A stretch of DNA of 64,000 nucleotides from Terrabacter sp. Root85 (GTDB lineage: Bacteria > Actinomycetota > Actinomycetes > Actinomycetales > Dermatophilaceae): assembly GCF_001429185.1 (NCBI RefSeq), contig NZ_LMIW01000008.1, positions 947,169-1,011,168 of the forward strand, given 5' to 3'. How positions within the stretch are numbered: the first letter of the stretch is position 1; each line of letters begins with the position of its first letter. The notes below the pieces were generated by a model. It saw only the letters and a program-made list of their open reading frames with translations. It was not told where the DNA came from and made no database searches. Position numbers and translations under genes: made by a program. Of the stretch, positions 16,350 through 25,419 are shown one piece after another.

Positions 16350-17804
16350 CTACATGCCCGTCTGGGCCTCGAGGCGCCCGGATCGGACTGCCGCCACGAG
16401 GGCCTCGTAGTCACGTTCGTTCTGATCGGCGTAGGACGAGGCGAAGTCGGCGATCGCGCGGTCGAAGGTGTCGCTCGTGCCGAGGTAGGCCGCGATCGCG
16501 ATGCGGTCACCCGAGCGGGCGTGTGCTCGTGCCAGTGTCGCCCCGCAGATCCGGGCGTAGGCGGTCATGACGCCGGAGCTCATGGTGTCGACGTCGGCCG
16601 AGCCCTTCCAGTCGCGCAGCTGACGCAGGTAGAAGTCACGCACCTGACCGTCGAACCCGTGGACCCGCTGCCACCCGAGGAAGATGTCGCTGGCCGCCTG
16701 CATGAGCCGCTGGCCGGCGACCACGCGCTGGCCGTGGTTGGCATACCGGCTCGCCCCGACGAACCTCTCGAGGACGGACTCCTGGGCCTCCTTGGCCTGC
16801 AGGAACAGCGGGTCCTGCCCGTCCCGGCCGAGCAGGAGGATGATCCAGGCCCGGGTGCCGACGCTCCCGACCCCGACGACCTTGCGGGCGGCGTGGACGT
16901 ATTCGAAGGACTCGAGCAGCTCGCGCCGATCGGTCTCCAGGGTGCGGCGGTACGACCTGATGAGAGCGCGGAGCTCACCCTCGACGTCGTCATGCCCCGT
17001 GCCCGCCGCCAGCTCCTCGATCGGCACGATGAGGGGCGCGTCGGAGATGATCCGACGCTCACCGTCGACGTCATGGGTCAGCTTGGTGAAGGCCTGCATG
17101 CTGTCCCGGGTGCGGGCCTTGGCCGCGTTGGCCTGTGCCTTGGCCTGCTGCTTCTTCGTGATGCTGGACTTCAGCAGCTCGAACACCGTGTCGACCTCGA
17201 TGTGGGCGTACCAGACGTCGAGGTTGCGCGCGGCCGCGAACAGCTGCATCCGGGCGCGGTACTCGGCGACGCAGGACCTGACCACGTCCCGGCGGTCCGC
17301 CGCCGAGAAGCCCCGATCGCGACCGGCGATCTCGAAGCTCGCCGCGAGCCGCTTGACGTCCCACTCCCACGGGCCCGGAAGCGTCTCGTCGAAGTCGTTC
17401 ATGTCGAAGAGGAGGCGCCGCTCGGGAGAGGCGAACACCCCGAAGTTCGACAGGTGCGCGTCGCCGCAGATCTGGGAGATGAATCCCGACCGTGGGGTCG
17501 CGGCGAGGTCGCTGGCCATGATGAGCGCCGCGCCGCGGTAGAACGTGAACGGAGAGACGAGCATCCGTCCGTAGCGCAGCGGGACGAGCTCCGGGACCCG
17601 GCTCGTCGCCTGCTCCTCGAGCAGCGCGACGGGGTCGGGCCGGTCCGTCGACGGCTCCCACGACCCGTGGCTGCGCCTCGGTGTCTCGTTGCGGGCGGCC
17701 CTGCCCCGGGTCACGCGCTGGTCCGGGGTCAGGTGGGCCACCTTCCGGGTCGCCGTCCCCGCTCGCGCCCCGGATGTCGTCGCCGACTGGCTCTCGTTGC
17801 TCAC
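16350..17804 (-). CDS. DUF2252 family protein (kinase-like fold)
   Basis: A 484-residue protein of the DUF2252 family. Its hallmark blocks are all visible: RMLVSPFTFYRGAA, GDAHLSNFG, LFDMNDFDET and WEWDVKRLAAS. GDAHLSNFG and NDFDET resemble the catalytic and metal-binding loops of aminoglycoside-phosphotransferase-like kinases, so an ATP-dependent small-molecule or protein kinase is plausible but unproven. A Lys/Gln/Ala-rich helix (TKKQQAKAQANAAKARTRD) sits mid-protein. The N-terminal 40 residues are low complexity. No membrane segment is present. It is a single gene, divergent from the phosphopantetheinyl transferase. Confidence 0.85.
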   Translation of the reverse strand: MSNESQSATTSGARAGTATRKVAHLTPDQRVTRGRAARNETPRRSHGSWEPSTDRPDPVALLEEQATSRVPELVPLRYGRMLVSPFTFYRGAALIMASDLAATPRSGFISQICGDAHLSNFGVFASPERRLLFDMNDFDETLPGPWEWDVKRLAASFEIAGRDRGFSAADRRDVVRSCVAEYRARMQLFAAARNLDVWYAHIEVDTVFELLKSSITKKQQAKAQANAAKARTRDSMQAFTKLTHDVDGERRIISDAPLIVPIEELAAGTGHDDVEGELRALIRSYRRTLETDRRELLESFEYVHAARKVVGVGSVGTRAWIILLLGRDGQDPLFLQAKEAQESVLERFVGASRYANHGQRVVAGQRLMQAASDIFLGWQRVHGFDGQVRDFYLRQLRDWKGSADVDTMSSGVMTAYARICGATLARAHARSGDRIAIAAYLGTSDTFDRAIADFASSYADQNERDYEALVAAVRSGRLEAQTGM

Positions 17805-17957
17805 AGTCTCTCCTCAGGGTGGACGCCTCGCGACGTGGCGCGTGGTGCGCTCTCCTCGACGCTCGCACCACCGGACAGTGCACGCATCACCTCGGCAGGG
17901 CGATGTCTCGGCGGACGCGGCCTTGCGGATCGGGGTCCACGCGTCGATCCTTGGCGC

Positions 17958-18656
17958 GTGGACGGCACCGAGCGGTCGCGAAGACCGACCGACGCGACGG
18001 TCGAGGTCTGGGTGCGCGAGTCGACGTCCGGGGCATGGGTGCCGCCCGATTCTGCGGCCATCGCCGCCTGGCTCGACGAGCACGAGCGCGCGCGGTGGGC
18101 GCGCCTGGCCGACCGACGCGACGCGGCGGCATACCTGCTGCTCCACGCCATGGCCCGCCGGGAGGTCGGCCGGGTCCTGGGCCGACCACCGGAGTCACTG
18201 CGCTTCGACCGCACGTGCCCCGACTGCGACCGGCAGCACGGCGCCCCACGCCTGCTCGACGACCCGGGGCTGCACCTGTCGCTGAGCCGCACCCGCACGG
18301 TCGTCGCGCTCGCCCTGAGCCGGCACGGACCTGTCGGCGTCGACATCGAGCCCGTCGACGCCGTGGGGTTCGGTGGCTACGGCGACGTGGCACTCCACCC
18401 CGGCGAACGAGCCCGCGGCACAGAGGAACTCCCGGACATCACGACGTGGGTGCGCAAGGAGGCCGCCCTCAAGGCGCTCGGGGTCGGTCTCCGCATCGAC
18501 CCCACGACCATCGCGACGCCCGTGCCGGGCGTCCCCACCGACGTCGTCCCCGGCATGCCGTCGGTCACGGTCGCCGACCTCGACGTGCCGAGGGCGTATG
18601 CCGCCGCCGTCGCTCTCGAGTCCGCCGCGGGAGCGCTGGCGGTACGCGCCCACTGA
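17958..18656 (+). CDS. 4'-phosphopantetheinyl transferase (Sfp type)
   Basis: A 232-residue PPTase that would move phosphopantetheine from CoA to the Ser of a carrier domain. GVDIEPV (127-133) supplies the Mg-binding Asp/Glu and WVRKEAALKALG (164-175) is the second Sfp signature; HLSLSRTRTVVALAL lies upstream as expected. A CPDC pair precedes it. The start is a GTG at 17958; the frame is open far upstream but there only mirrors the DUF2252 gene on the other strand. Its stop is four bases from the stop of the convergent M1 peptidase, the partner gene of the Pls-like synthetase. The obvious client is the T domain of that synthetase (Ser566). Confidence 0.85.
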   Translation: MDGTERSRRPTDATVEVWVRESTSGAWVPPDSAAIAAWLDEHERARWARLADRRDAAAYLLLHAMARREVGRVLGRPPESLRFDRTCPDCDRQHGAPRLLDDPGLHLSLSRTRTVVALALSRHGPVGVDIEPVDAVGFGGYGDVALHPGERARGTEELPDITTWVRKEAALKALGVGLRIDPTTIATPVPGVPTDVVPGMPSVTVADLDVPRAYAAAVALESAAGALAVRAH

Positions 18657-18660
18657 GACG

Positions 18661-20034
18661 TCAGGCGGGCTGGGCGAACCGGGGCAGGGGAGTGGCCCAG
18701 AGCCACCGCTCGAGCAGGTCGCGTGCCCGCCGGCCCGCGGCGTCGCCGTCCCCGTCCCCGTCCACGGGCGGGATCTCCCGCACGAACGTCTCGACGTGGC
18801 TGACGAACTCGTCGGTGGTCACGGACCCGTGCCGGTGGGCCGCCACCCAGTCGCGCAGGAGGTCGAAGAACGCGACGTCACCGAGCTCCACCCGCAGGGC
18901 GTGCAGGGTCAGGGCCCCGCGCTTGTAGACGCGGTCGTCGAACATGTGGTCGGGCCCGGGGTCGGCGAGCACGACGTCCTGTGCCAGACGGGAGAGCCGG
19001 GACCAGTGGGTCGCGGCGTTGACGCGCACCGGGACGCCGTCGGCGTGCTCCGCCCAGAGCCACTCGGCGTAGCAGGCGAACCCCTCGTTGAGCCAGATGT
19101 CGGCCCACGTCGACGGGGTCAGGCTGTTGCCGAACCACTGGTGCGCGAGCTCGTGGGCGACGAGGCGCTCGTGGCGGCGACGCCCGTCGAGCCAGTTCGG
19201 CCCGAACGTCGCCATGGCGTGCGCCTCGAGCGGGATCTCGAGGTCGTCGGCGGTGACGACGACGGTGTAGTCCTCGAACGGGTAGGGCCCGAAGAGCGCC
19301 TCGTAGAGGCTCGTCATGGCAGGCAGCCGCTCCAGGTCGTGCATGACGTCGCGCTCGCGGGTCGCCGGCAGCACGACGGCGATCGGCACGTCGGCCGGGG
19401 CCAGGGCGCGCCGCACGTAGTGACCGACGTGCACCGTCGCGAGGTAGGTCGCCATGGGGACGTCCTGCTCGAAGACCCGCCGCGTCCGGCTGCCGCGCGC
19501 CCGGGCGGCCACGAGTGCCCCCGTCGCGACGACGTCGTAGGGCGAGTCGCACTCGAACGCCAGCCGGTACGTGGCCTTCGTCCGGGGATGGTCGTTGCAC
19601 GGGAACCACGTCGCCGCTCCGTTGGGCTGCGCGGCCACCAGCGCCCCCTCGGTGAGCTCCTCCCAGCCGACGTCGCCCCAGCGCGTCGCCACGGGACCCG
19701 GCGTGCCGGCATACGTGATCGCGACCTGGGTGCGCTCACCGCGCGCCAGCGGGACCGACGGGGTGATGACGACCCGGGGGCCGCGGTGGGCCCACTTGGC
19801 GGCCCGGCCACCGACCGAGACCTTGAGGACCCGCAGGCCCACGAGGTCGACGACGAGCCGCCGCACGTCCTCGAGCGCGGTGATCTCGAGGACGGCGCGA
19901 CCGGCGAGGCGGTTGGTCGAGACCTTGTAGTCGAGGTCGAGGTCGTAGTGGGTGACCTCGTAGGCGGGATCGCCACGGTCGGGCGTGTACGCGTCGGTCA
20001 GGGCGGGCACCTGCTGGACGAGGCCGCCTGTCAT
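18661..20034 (-). CDS. M1-family zinc metallopeptidase, coupled to the Pls-like synthetase
   Basis: A 457-residue M1 (gluzincin) peptidase. HELAHQWFGN (zinc-binding His294 and His298, catalytic Glu295) and LNEGFACYAEWLW (third ligand Glu317) are intact. The substrate-amine motif GAMEN, upstream of the zinc site, reads HAMATFG here, so the Glu and Asn are replaced by Ala275 and Thr276. It lacks a signal peptide and the long C-terminal domain of classical PepN. Its ATG overlaps the synthetase TGA (ATGA at 20034-20031), so the two proteins are made together. I recall an epsilon-poly-lysine-degrading Zn aminopeptidase linked to pls in Streptomyces albulus. Trimming or detoxifying the polymer is therefore a reasonable inference. 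Confidence 0.88.
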   Translation of the reverse strand: MTGGLVQQVPALTDAYTPDRGDPAYEVTHYDLDLDYKVSTNRLAGRAVLEITALEDVRRLVVDLVGLRVLKVSVGGRAAKWAHRGPRVVITPSVPLARGERTQVAITYAGTPGPVATRWGDVGWEELTEGALVAAQPNGAATWFPCNDHPRTKATYRLAFECDSPYDVVATGALVAARARGSRTRRVFEQDVPMATYLATVHVGHYVRRALAPADVPIAVVLPATRERDVMHDLERLPAMTSLYEALFGPYPFEDYTVVVTADDLEIPLEAHAMATFGPNWLDGRRRHERLVAHELAHQWFGNSLTPSTWADIWLNEGFACYAEWLWAEHADGVPVRVNAATHWSRLSRLAQDVVLADPGPDHMFDDRVYKRGALTLHALRVELGDVAFFDLLRDWVAAHRHGSVTTDEFVSHVETFVREIPPVDGDGDGDAAGRRARDLLERWLWATPLPRFAQPA

Positions 20035-23000
20035 CGCACGCCGCTCGCGACGTCGCCCGAGGATCCAGCCGACGATGCGCTCGACGATGATCCCGGCGCG
20101 GATCCGGACGCGTGGGCCACGGGGTCGGCACCGCTCCACGGTGCGATCGGGTTGCCCGTCCATCGGGTCCCGCGCGGCACGGCCTCGCCCCGGAGGACGA
20201 GGGAACCGGGACCCACCGTCGCGGCCACCCCGATGCTCGCCGCGGGCAGGATCACCCCGTTGGGGCCGAGCGTGGCTCCGTCCTCGAGCGTGACCGTGTC
20301 CATGCTCATGATTCGATCATGGAAGAGATGGGTCTGGAGCACGCAGCCCCGGTTGACGGTCACACCGTCACCGAGGGTCACGAGGTCCGCCTCGGGCAGC
20401 CAGTAGGTCTCACACCACACCCCATGCCCGATCCGGGCCCCGAGGCTTCGCAGCCAGACGTTGATGGCCGGTGTGCCCGTCGCCGTCCACGCGAACCACG
20501 GTCCGGCGACCATCTCGACGAACGTGTCGACGACCTCGTTGCGCCAGACGAAGGAGCTCCACAGCGGGTGCTCGACGGCGCCGATGCGGCCGACGACGAC
20601 CCACTTGGCGACGGTCGTCACCCCGGCGGCGACGGCCCCGGCGGCAGCGAGGACGACACCGCCCAGAGCCGCCGCGCCGGCCAGGCCGACGTGGTCGACG
20701 AGCCCCTGGAGCGCCACGAGGACGGTGACACCGATCGCCACGGTCACCATGACTGGGATGACCCGGCACAGCTCGACGAGGCCACGGACCACCTTGAGCC
20801 GCAGCGGGGGAGCGAAGGTCCTCTCGTCGTCGGAGCCCTGCGGGGGGCGGCGCAACCGCACCGGCGGGCTGCCGAGCCAGCTCGACCCGGCCTTGGACTT
20901 CTGCGGTGCGGCCGAGAGCACCGCGACGAGGCCGTGCTTGGGCACGCGTCGGCCCGGCGCCGTCATCCCGCTGTTGCCGAGGAAGGCGCGCTTGCCGATC
21001 TTGGCCGGTGCGATGTGCACCCAGCCGTGGGCGAGCTCGTAGCCGGCGACCATCGTGTCGTCCGCGAGGAAGGCGCCGTCGGCGACCGACGTCATCGACG
21101 GCAGCAGCAGGACCGTCGAGGCCTCGACATCACGGCCGACGCGCGCGCCGAGGGCGCGCAGCCACATCGGGGTGACGAGACTGGCGTAGACGGGGAAGAG
21201 CAACGTCCGCGCCTGGTCGAGGAGGCGCTCGGTCGCCCACACCTGCCAGCCGACCCTGCCGCGGACGGGGTGGTAACCCTCGTGCAGCCCGATCGCGAGG
21301 AGGCGCACCAGCACGATCGTGATGGCTGAGAGCGACGCGAGACTGAGCACGGTCAGGACCGGCACCGCCGCGTATGCCGTCACGACCGCCTCGCGTGACC
21401 CTGTGGCCCGGGCGACCGCGCCGCCCACGACGAGCACGCCTGGGAGGAGCGCGAGGAAGGGCAGGACCGACAGGAGGACGCCGGACAGCCCGTAGACGAC
21501 GAGCCAGGCCGGTGCGTTCGGGGGACGATCCGTGGGCCATCTCGAGCGGCTCGGGTCGTCGACCCGCTGGGCCGGCGACCCGGCGACGACCCGCCCGGGT
21601 CGCACGGACCGGAGGACGGTCGAGCCGGCCTCGACGACGACGCCACGGCCGATGTGCACGTCCGGACCGATGGTGCTGCGGGCGCCGATGACCGCCTCGC
21701 GGCCGATGTGGACCAGGCCGACGTGCACGACGTCGCCGTCGATCCAGTAGCCGGAGAGGTCGACCTCGGGCTCGACGCTGGCACCGGACCCGATCGTCAG
21801 CATGCCCGTGACCGGGGGCACGGAGTGGAGGTCGACACCGGGACCCACCGAAGCGCCGAGCATCCTCGCGTAGTAGATGATCCACGGCGCTCCGGCCATC
21901 GTGATGGCCCCCATCGCATCGGCGAAGCGCTCGGCGGCCCAGAGGCGCATCTGCACGCTCCCACCACGGGGGTACGTGCCCGGACGCACACCGGCGAGGA
22001 GGACCCGGGCGGCCAACGCGGACAGGCCCATGCGGCCGAAGGGGGTGATGAAGAGGAGCCAGCCGATGCCGAGGGCCCACCAGGACACCGGTTGCGACCA
22101 GTCGGCGAGGTGGGCGAGGCGCAGGAGCTCGGTGAGAGTGACGAGACCGACGAGCCACTGCAGTCCCTTGACCGTGAGCAGGACGAGGGACACGGCCGTC
22201 TGCACGAGCTGGGTGCCGCGCGGGATGCGGCGTACCGTGCGCTCGGTCCGTGACCCGTCGGCCGTGTCCATCGTCTCGAGCAGCTCGGCCTGGGCGCCGA
22301 GGCGCGGGTGCGTGTGGACGTCGGCCACGGTCACCGTCGGGTAGCGCTCGCGGAGCAGCGACACGAGGCGCGCCGACGACAGGCTCCCGCCGCCGTGGTC
22401 GAAGAAGTCCGCCTCGGCCGAACGAACCTCGGTGCCGAGCACCGCGGTCCAGTGATCCGCGAGCCATGCCGCCGTGCCGGACAGGTCGCTGGGCTCGCCG
22501 TCGTCGGCCGCGCCCGGCAGCGGCCACGGCAGCGCCGCACGGTCGACCTTGCCCGACGTGCGCGTCGGCAGGGACTCGACGACGGCGAGCACCGGCACGA
22601 GGGCGGCCGGAAGCTCCTCGTGGAGGCGCGCGAGCGCCGCCGTCCGGTCGAAGTCGGGGGCCGACGCCGGGAGGCCTGCGCGGCTGACGGAGTCGGGCAC
22701 GACGTAGCCGACGAGGACCTGGCTCCCGGCGCCCGTCGTCTTGACGGCCGCGGCTGCTCCTGACACGCCGGGGAGGGACTGCAGCGCCGCGTCGACCTCC
22801 CCGAGCTCGATCCTGCGACCGCCGAGCTTGACCTGCTCGTCGGCGCGCCCGACGAAGACGAGGCCTTCGGGGTCGTTGACGACGAGGTCGCCCGACCGGT
22901 AGGCGCGGTCCCAGCCGAGGGTCGGCATCGGGGCGTACTTCTCGGCGTCCTTGGCGGGGTCGAGGTAGCGGGCGAGCCCGACGCCGCCGATGATGAGCTG

Positions 23001-24080
23001 GCCCGTCTCACCCTGGGCGACGGGCCGGTCGTCCGGGCCCACGACGGCGAGGTCCCAACCGTCGAGGGGCAGGCCGATCCGGATCGGGGTGGTGCCGTCG
23101 AGCCGTGCTCCGCAGGCGACGACGGTCGCCTCGGTCGGGCCGTAGGTGTTCCAGACCTCGCGGTCCGGGGCGACGAGCCGTTCGGCCAGCTCGGGCGGGC
23201 ACGCCTCGCCCCCGAAGACGAGCAGCCGCACCGGCTCGAGGGCCTCGGCCGGCCAGAGCGCGGCCAGCGTCGGGACCGTGGAGACGACGGTGACGTCCTG
23301 GGCCACGAGCCACGGTCCGAGGTCCATGCCGGTGCGCACGAGACTCCGTGGTGCCGGGACGAGGCAGGCCCCGTGCCCCCAGGCGAGCCACATCTCCTCG
23401 CACGACGCGTCGAACGCGACCGAGAGGCCGGCGAGCACTCGGTCACCCGGACCGATCGGACTGTCCTGCAAGAACATCCGGGCCTCAGCGTCGACGAAGG
23501 CCGCCGCTGAACGGTGGGAGACCGCCACACCCTTGGGCACGCCGGTCGACCCCGAGGTGAAGATCACCCAGGCGTCGTCCTGCACGCGGACCTCGGGCAG
23601 GACGCCCGGGTCGTGCCGACCGTCCCGGCCCGCGCGCGCCGGCCGCGGTGCCGCGCGTCGGGCGGTCCGCCCGGACGCCGGGACCGGTGAGCCGGGCGAC
23701 GGCACCGTGACCTGCCGACGCGCTCCCACGACCGCCTTCACGGCGGCCTCGGAGAAGACGAGGTCGGCCCGCTCCTGCGGGTCGTCGACGTCGACAGGCA
23801 CGTACGCCGCCCCGGCGTGGAGGACTCCGAGCACGGCGACGTAGAGGTCGGTCGTCCCCGACGGCACGCGCACGCCCACCCGGTCGCCACGGCATACGCC
23901 CGCGGCCACGAGCTCTGCGGCCATCCGTCTCGCCTGCTCGGTCAGCTCGGCATACGTCAGGACGGTGACGGTGTCGTCGAGCGCCGGCGCGTCGGGGTGA
24001 CGCGCGGTGACGTCGGCGAGGACGTCGACGAGCGTCCGCGGCGCGGCGGCGCGGTCCCCTGCCAGCAGTGGGTCCACCAT
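20031..24080 (-). CDS. Pls/PosA-type membrane nonribosomal peptide synthetase
   Basis: A 1349-residue protein with the single-module layout of epsilon-poly-lysine synthetase. An adenylation domain (about 10-525; FTSGSTGVPKG at 174, FDASCEEMW at 223, NTYGPTEATV at 311, RTSGKVDR with Lys511) is followed by a T domain (535-605; DHGGGSL, Ser566). Three paired membrane regions (about 625-695, 855-930, 1105-1165) alternate with three hexapeptide-repeat, acetyltransferase-like C domains (about 720-845, 945-1065, 1175-1315). There is no thioesterase and no classical condensation domain. The pocket residues I read are D-A-E-S-V-G-T-V-V-K; Glu228 suits a basic amino acid. The start is the ATG at 24080 behind GAGGAGCG. 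The product is probably a short homopolymer of Lys, Orn or Dab joined through side-chain amines. Confidence 0.92.
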   Translation of the reverse strand: MVDPLLAGDRAAAPRTLVDVLADVTARHPDAPALDDTVTVLTYAELTEQARRMAAELVAAGVCRGDRVGVRVPSGTTDLYVAVLGVLHAGAAYVPVDVDDPQERADLVFSEAAVKAVVGARRQVTVPSPGSPVPASGRTARRAAPRPARAGRDGRHDPGVLPEVRVQDDAWVIFTSGSTGVPKGVAVSHRSAAAFVDAEARMFLQDSPIGPGDRVLAGLSVAFDASCEEMWLAWGHGACLVPAPRSLVRTGMDLGPWLVAQDVTVVSTVPTLAALWPAEALEPVRLLVFGGEACPPELAERLVAPDREVWNTYGPTEATVVACGARLDGTTPIRIGLPLDGWDLAVVGPDDRPVAQGETGQLIIGGVGLARYLDPAKDAEKYAPMPTLGWDRAYRSGDLVVNDPEGLVFVGRADEQVKLGGRRIELGEVDAALQSLPGVSGAAAAVKTTGAGSQVLVGYVVPDSVSRAGLPASAPDFDRTAALARLHEELPAALVPVLAVVESLPTRTSGKVDRAALPWPLPGAADDGEPSDLSGTAAWLADHWTAVLGTEVRSAEADFFDHGGGSLSSARLVSLLRERYPTVTVADVHTHPRLGAQAELLETMDTADGSRTERTVRRIPRGTQLVQTAVSLVLLTVKGLQWLVGLVTLTELLRLAHLADWSQPVSWWALGIGWLLFITPFGRMGLSALAARVLLAGVRPGTYPRGGSVQMRLWAAERFADAMGAITMAGAPWIIYYARMLGASVGPGVDLHSVPPVTGMLTIGSGASVEPEVDLSGYWIDGDVVHVGLVHIGREAVIGARSTIGPDVHIGRGVVVEAGSTVLRSVRPGRVVAGSPAQRVDDPSRSRWPTDRPPNAPAWLVVYGLSGVLLSVLPFLALLPGVLVVGGAVARATGSREAVVTAYAAVPVLTVLSLASLSAITIVLVRLLAIGLHEGYHPVRGRVGWQVWATERLLDQARTLLFPVYASLVTPMWLRALGARVGRDVEASTVLLLPSMTSVADGAFLADDTMVAGYELAHGWVHIAPAKIGKRAFLGNSGMTAPGRRVPKHGLVAVLSAAPQKSKAGSSWLGSPPVRLRRPPQGSDDERTFAPPLRLKVVRGLVELCRVIPVMVTVAIGVTVLVALQGLVDHVGLAGAAALGGVVLAAAGAVAAGVTTVAKWVVVGRIGAVEHPLWSSFVWRNEVVDTFVEMVAGPWFAWTATGTPAINVWLRSLGARIGHGVWCETYWLPEADLVTLGDGVTVNRGCVLQTHLFHDRIMSMDTVTLEDGATLGPNGVILPAASIGVAATVGPGSLVLRGEAVPRGTRWTGNPIAPWSGADPVAHASGSAPGSSSSASSAGSSGDVASGVR

Positions 24081-24126
24081 GCACGCTCCTCGTCGGGTCG
24101 CCGCGGACGCGTCGACCACCATGCCG

Positions 24127-24132
24127 AACCTA
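24127..24132 (-). promoter_or_regulatory. Possible -10 element for the Pls-like synthetase operon
   Basis: On the minus strand TAGGTT lies 46 bases ahead of the synthetase ATG, leaving room for a short leader with the GAGGAG ribosome site. No convincing -35 is visible. The surrounding GTTAGGTT is also one half of an iron-box-like sequence, but the second half is missing. Confidence 0.3.
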
Positions 24133-24250
24133 ACCCTGTCGGGTGAACGAATGGTGGTGGCTCGACGACGTCGGCGCGCATCTCCCGGTGGCTGCCGAGC
24201 ATGTACGGAGTCATCCCGATCGGGTGAGCAGACCTCCTGGAGAGGAGACC

Positions 24251-24256
24251 TAGCAT
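24251..24256 (+). promoter_or_regulatory. Possible -10 element for the M24 peptidase gene
   Basis: TAGCAT lies 26 bases before the ATG at 24283, upstream of the AAGGAGAC ribosome site. The 202-base region between it and the divergent synthetase should hold both promoters. Confidence 0.3.
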
Positions 24257-24282
24257 GGAGCGCGCTACCCAAGGAGACATCC

Positions 24283-25419
24283 ATGAGCCCTGTCGACGTG
24301 CAGCCACCACCCCCGTTCACCGCGGAGGACTACCGGGCGCGTGGACGACGCGTCGTGGCAGCCGCGACCGAAGCCGGCCTCGCGGGCGTCCTCGTGACTC
24401 CGGGACCGGATCTCGTCTGGCTCAGCGGATACCAGCCCACCGCGATCACCGAGAGGCTGACGGTGCTCGTGCTCGCGCCCGACCAGGAGCCGACGCTGCT
24501 GGTCCCCGCCCTCGAGCGGCCCGATGCCGAGGCGGCCGAGGGCGTCCGCGGAATGCGGGTGATGGACTGGGCCGACGCCACCGACCCCTACCTCGCCGCC
24601 GCACCCTTGTTGCGGCCCGACGGCACGTACGGCGTCTCCGACTCGGCGTGGGCGCTCCACCTGCTCGGTCTGCAAGCAGCCCTGCCCCGCTCGACCTACC
24701 AGTCGCTCACCGTGGGGCTGCCGATGATGCGCGCGGTCAAGGGACCCGACGAGCTGGCGCGGCTCACGGCGGCGGGTGCTGCGGCCGACGCGGCCTACGG
24801 GGAGATCGTCAAGGTCCGCTTCGCCGGGCGCCGCGAGACCGAGGTGGCCGCGGACCTCGCTGCCCTGCTGCGTCACTTCGGGCACGAGCAGGTCGACTTC
24901 ACGGTGGTGGGGTCCGGCCCCAACGGTGCCAACCCGCACCACGAGGCCGGCGACCGCGTCATCCAGCAGGGTGACGCCGTCGTGCTGGACTTCGGCGGCC
25001 TCATGTTCGGCTACGGGTCCGACACGACCCGCACGGTCTGCGTGGGGGAGCCGACCCAGCAGATCCGCGACGTCCACGAGATCGTGCGGGTCGCGCAGGA
25101 GGCCGGGGTCGCCGCGGCCCGGCCGGGAGCGACGTGTCAGGACGTCGACCGCGCGGCGCGGGCGGTCATCACGGAGGCGGGCTACGGCGACGCGTTCATC
25201 CACCGGACCGGCCACGGCATCGGGGTGACCACCCACGAGCCGCCGTACATGGTCGAGGGGGAGGAGCAGCCCCTCGTCCCCGGGATGTGCTTCTCGGTCG
25301 AACCCGGGATCTATCTGGCCGGACGCTTCGGCGTGCGCATCGAGGACATCGTCACCGTGACCGAGACCGGTGCCGTTCGGCTCAACAACACCGACCACGG
25401 GCTCGCCGTCGTCGCGTGA
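24283..25419 (+). CDS. M24 family Xaa-Pro-type peptidase
   Basis: A 378-residue creatinase/prolidase-fold metallopeptidase. The pita-bread domain has all five metal ligands in context: VVLDFGGLMFGYGSDTTRT (two Asp), HRTGHGIGVTTHEPPY (His), CFSVEPGIYL (Glu) and GVRIEDIVTVTE (Glu). The N-terminal creatinase domain starts near residue 20 and has VTPGPDLVWLSGYQ. The ATG at 24283 follows AAGGAGAC with good spacing. Such enzymes remove N-terminal residues ahead of proline or cleave dipeptides. It is divergent from the Pls-like synthetase, so it may share regulation with it, but this class is also common housekeeping. Confidence 0.9.
   Translation: MSPVDVQPPPPFTAEDYRARGRRVVAAATEAGLAGVLVTPGPDLVWLSGYQPTAITERLTVLVLAPDQEPTLLVPALERPDAEAAEGVRGMRVMDWADATDPYLAAAPLLRPDGTYGVSDSAWALHLLGLQAALPRSTYQSLTVGLPMMRAVKGPDELARLTAAGAAADAAYGEIVKVRFAGRRETEVAADLAALLRHFGHEQVDFTVVGSGPNGANPHHEAGDRVIQQGDAVVLDFGGLMFGYGSDTTRTVCVGEPTQQIRDVHEIVRVAQEAGVAAARPGATCQDVDRAARAVITEAGYGDAFIHRTGHGIGVTTHEPPYMVEGEEQPLVPGMCFSVEPGIYLAGRFGVRIEDIVTVTETGAVRLNNTDHGLAVVA

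Noticed and set aside
16521-17957. N-terminal extension of the PPTase frame
   Set aside because: This stretch is the reverse of the DUF2252 gene and has no domain; the PPTase fold starts after 17958.
18373-20406. A 677-codon plus-strand open frame
   Set aside because: It overlaps the PPTase, M1 peptidase and synthetase genes in a shadow frame; all three have clear catalytic motifs.
17958-24080. Siderophore NRPS cluster
   Set aside because: A single A-T module with membrane-embedded LbH domains, no condensation, thioesterase or iron-transport genes; the Pls layout fits better.
24120-24140. Iron-box (DtxR/IdeR) operator before the synthetase
   Set aside because: Only one half-site, GTTAGGTT on the minus strand, is present; the other half does not match.
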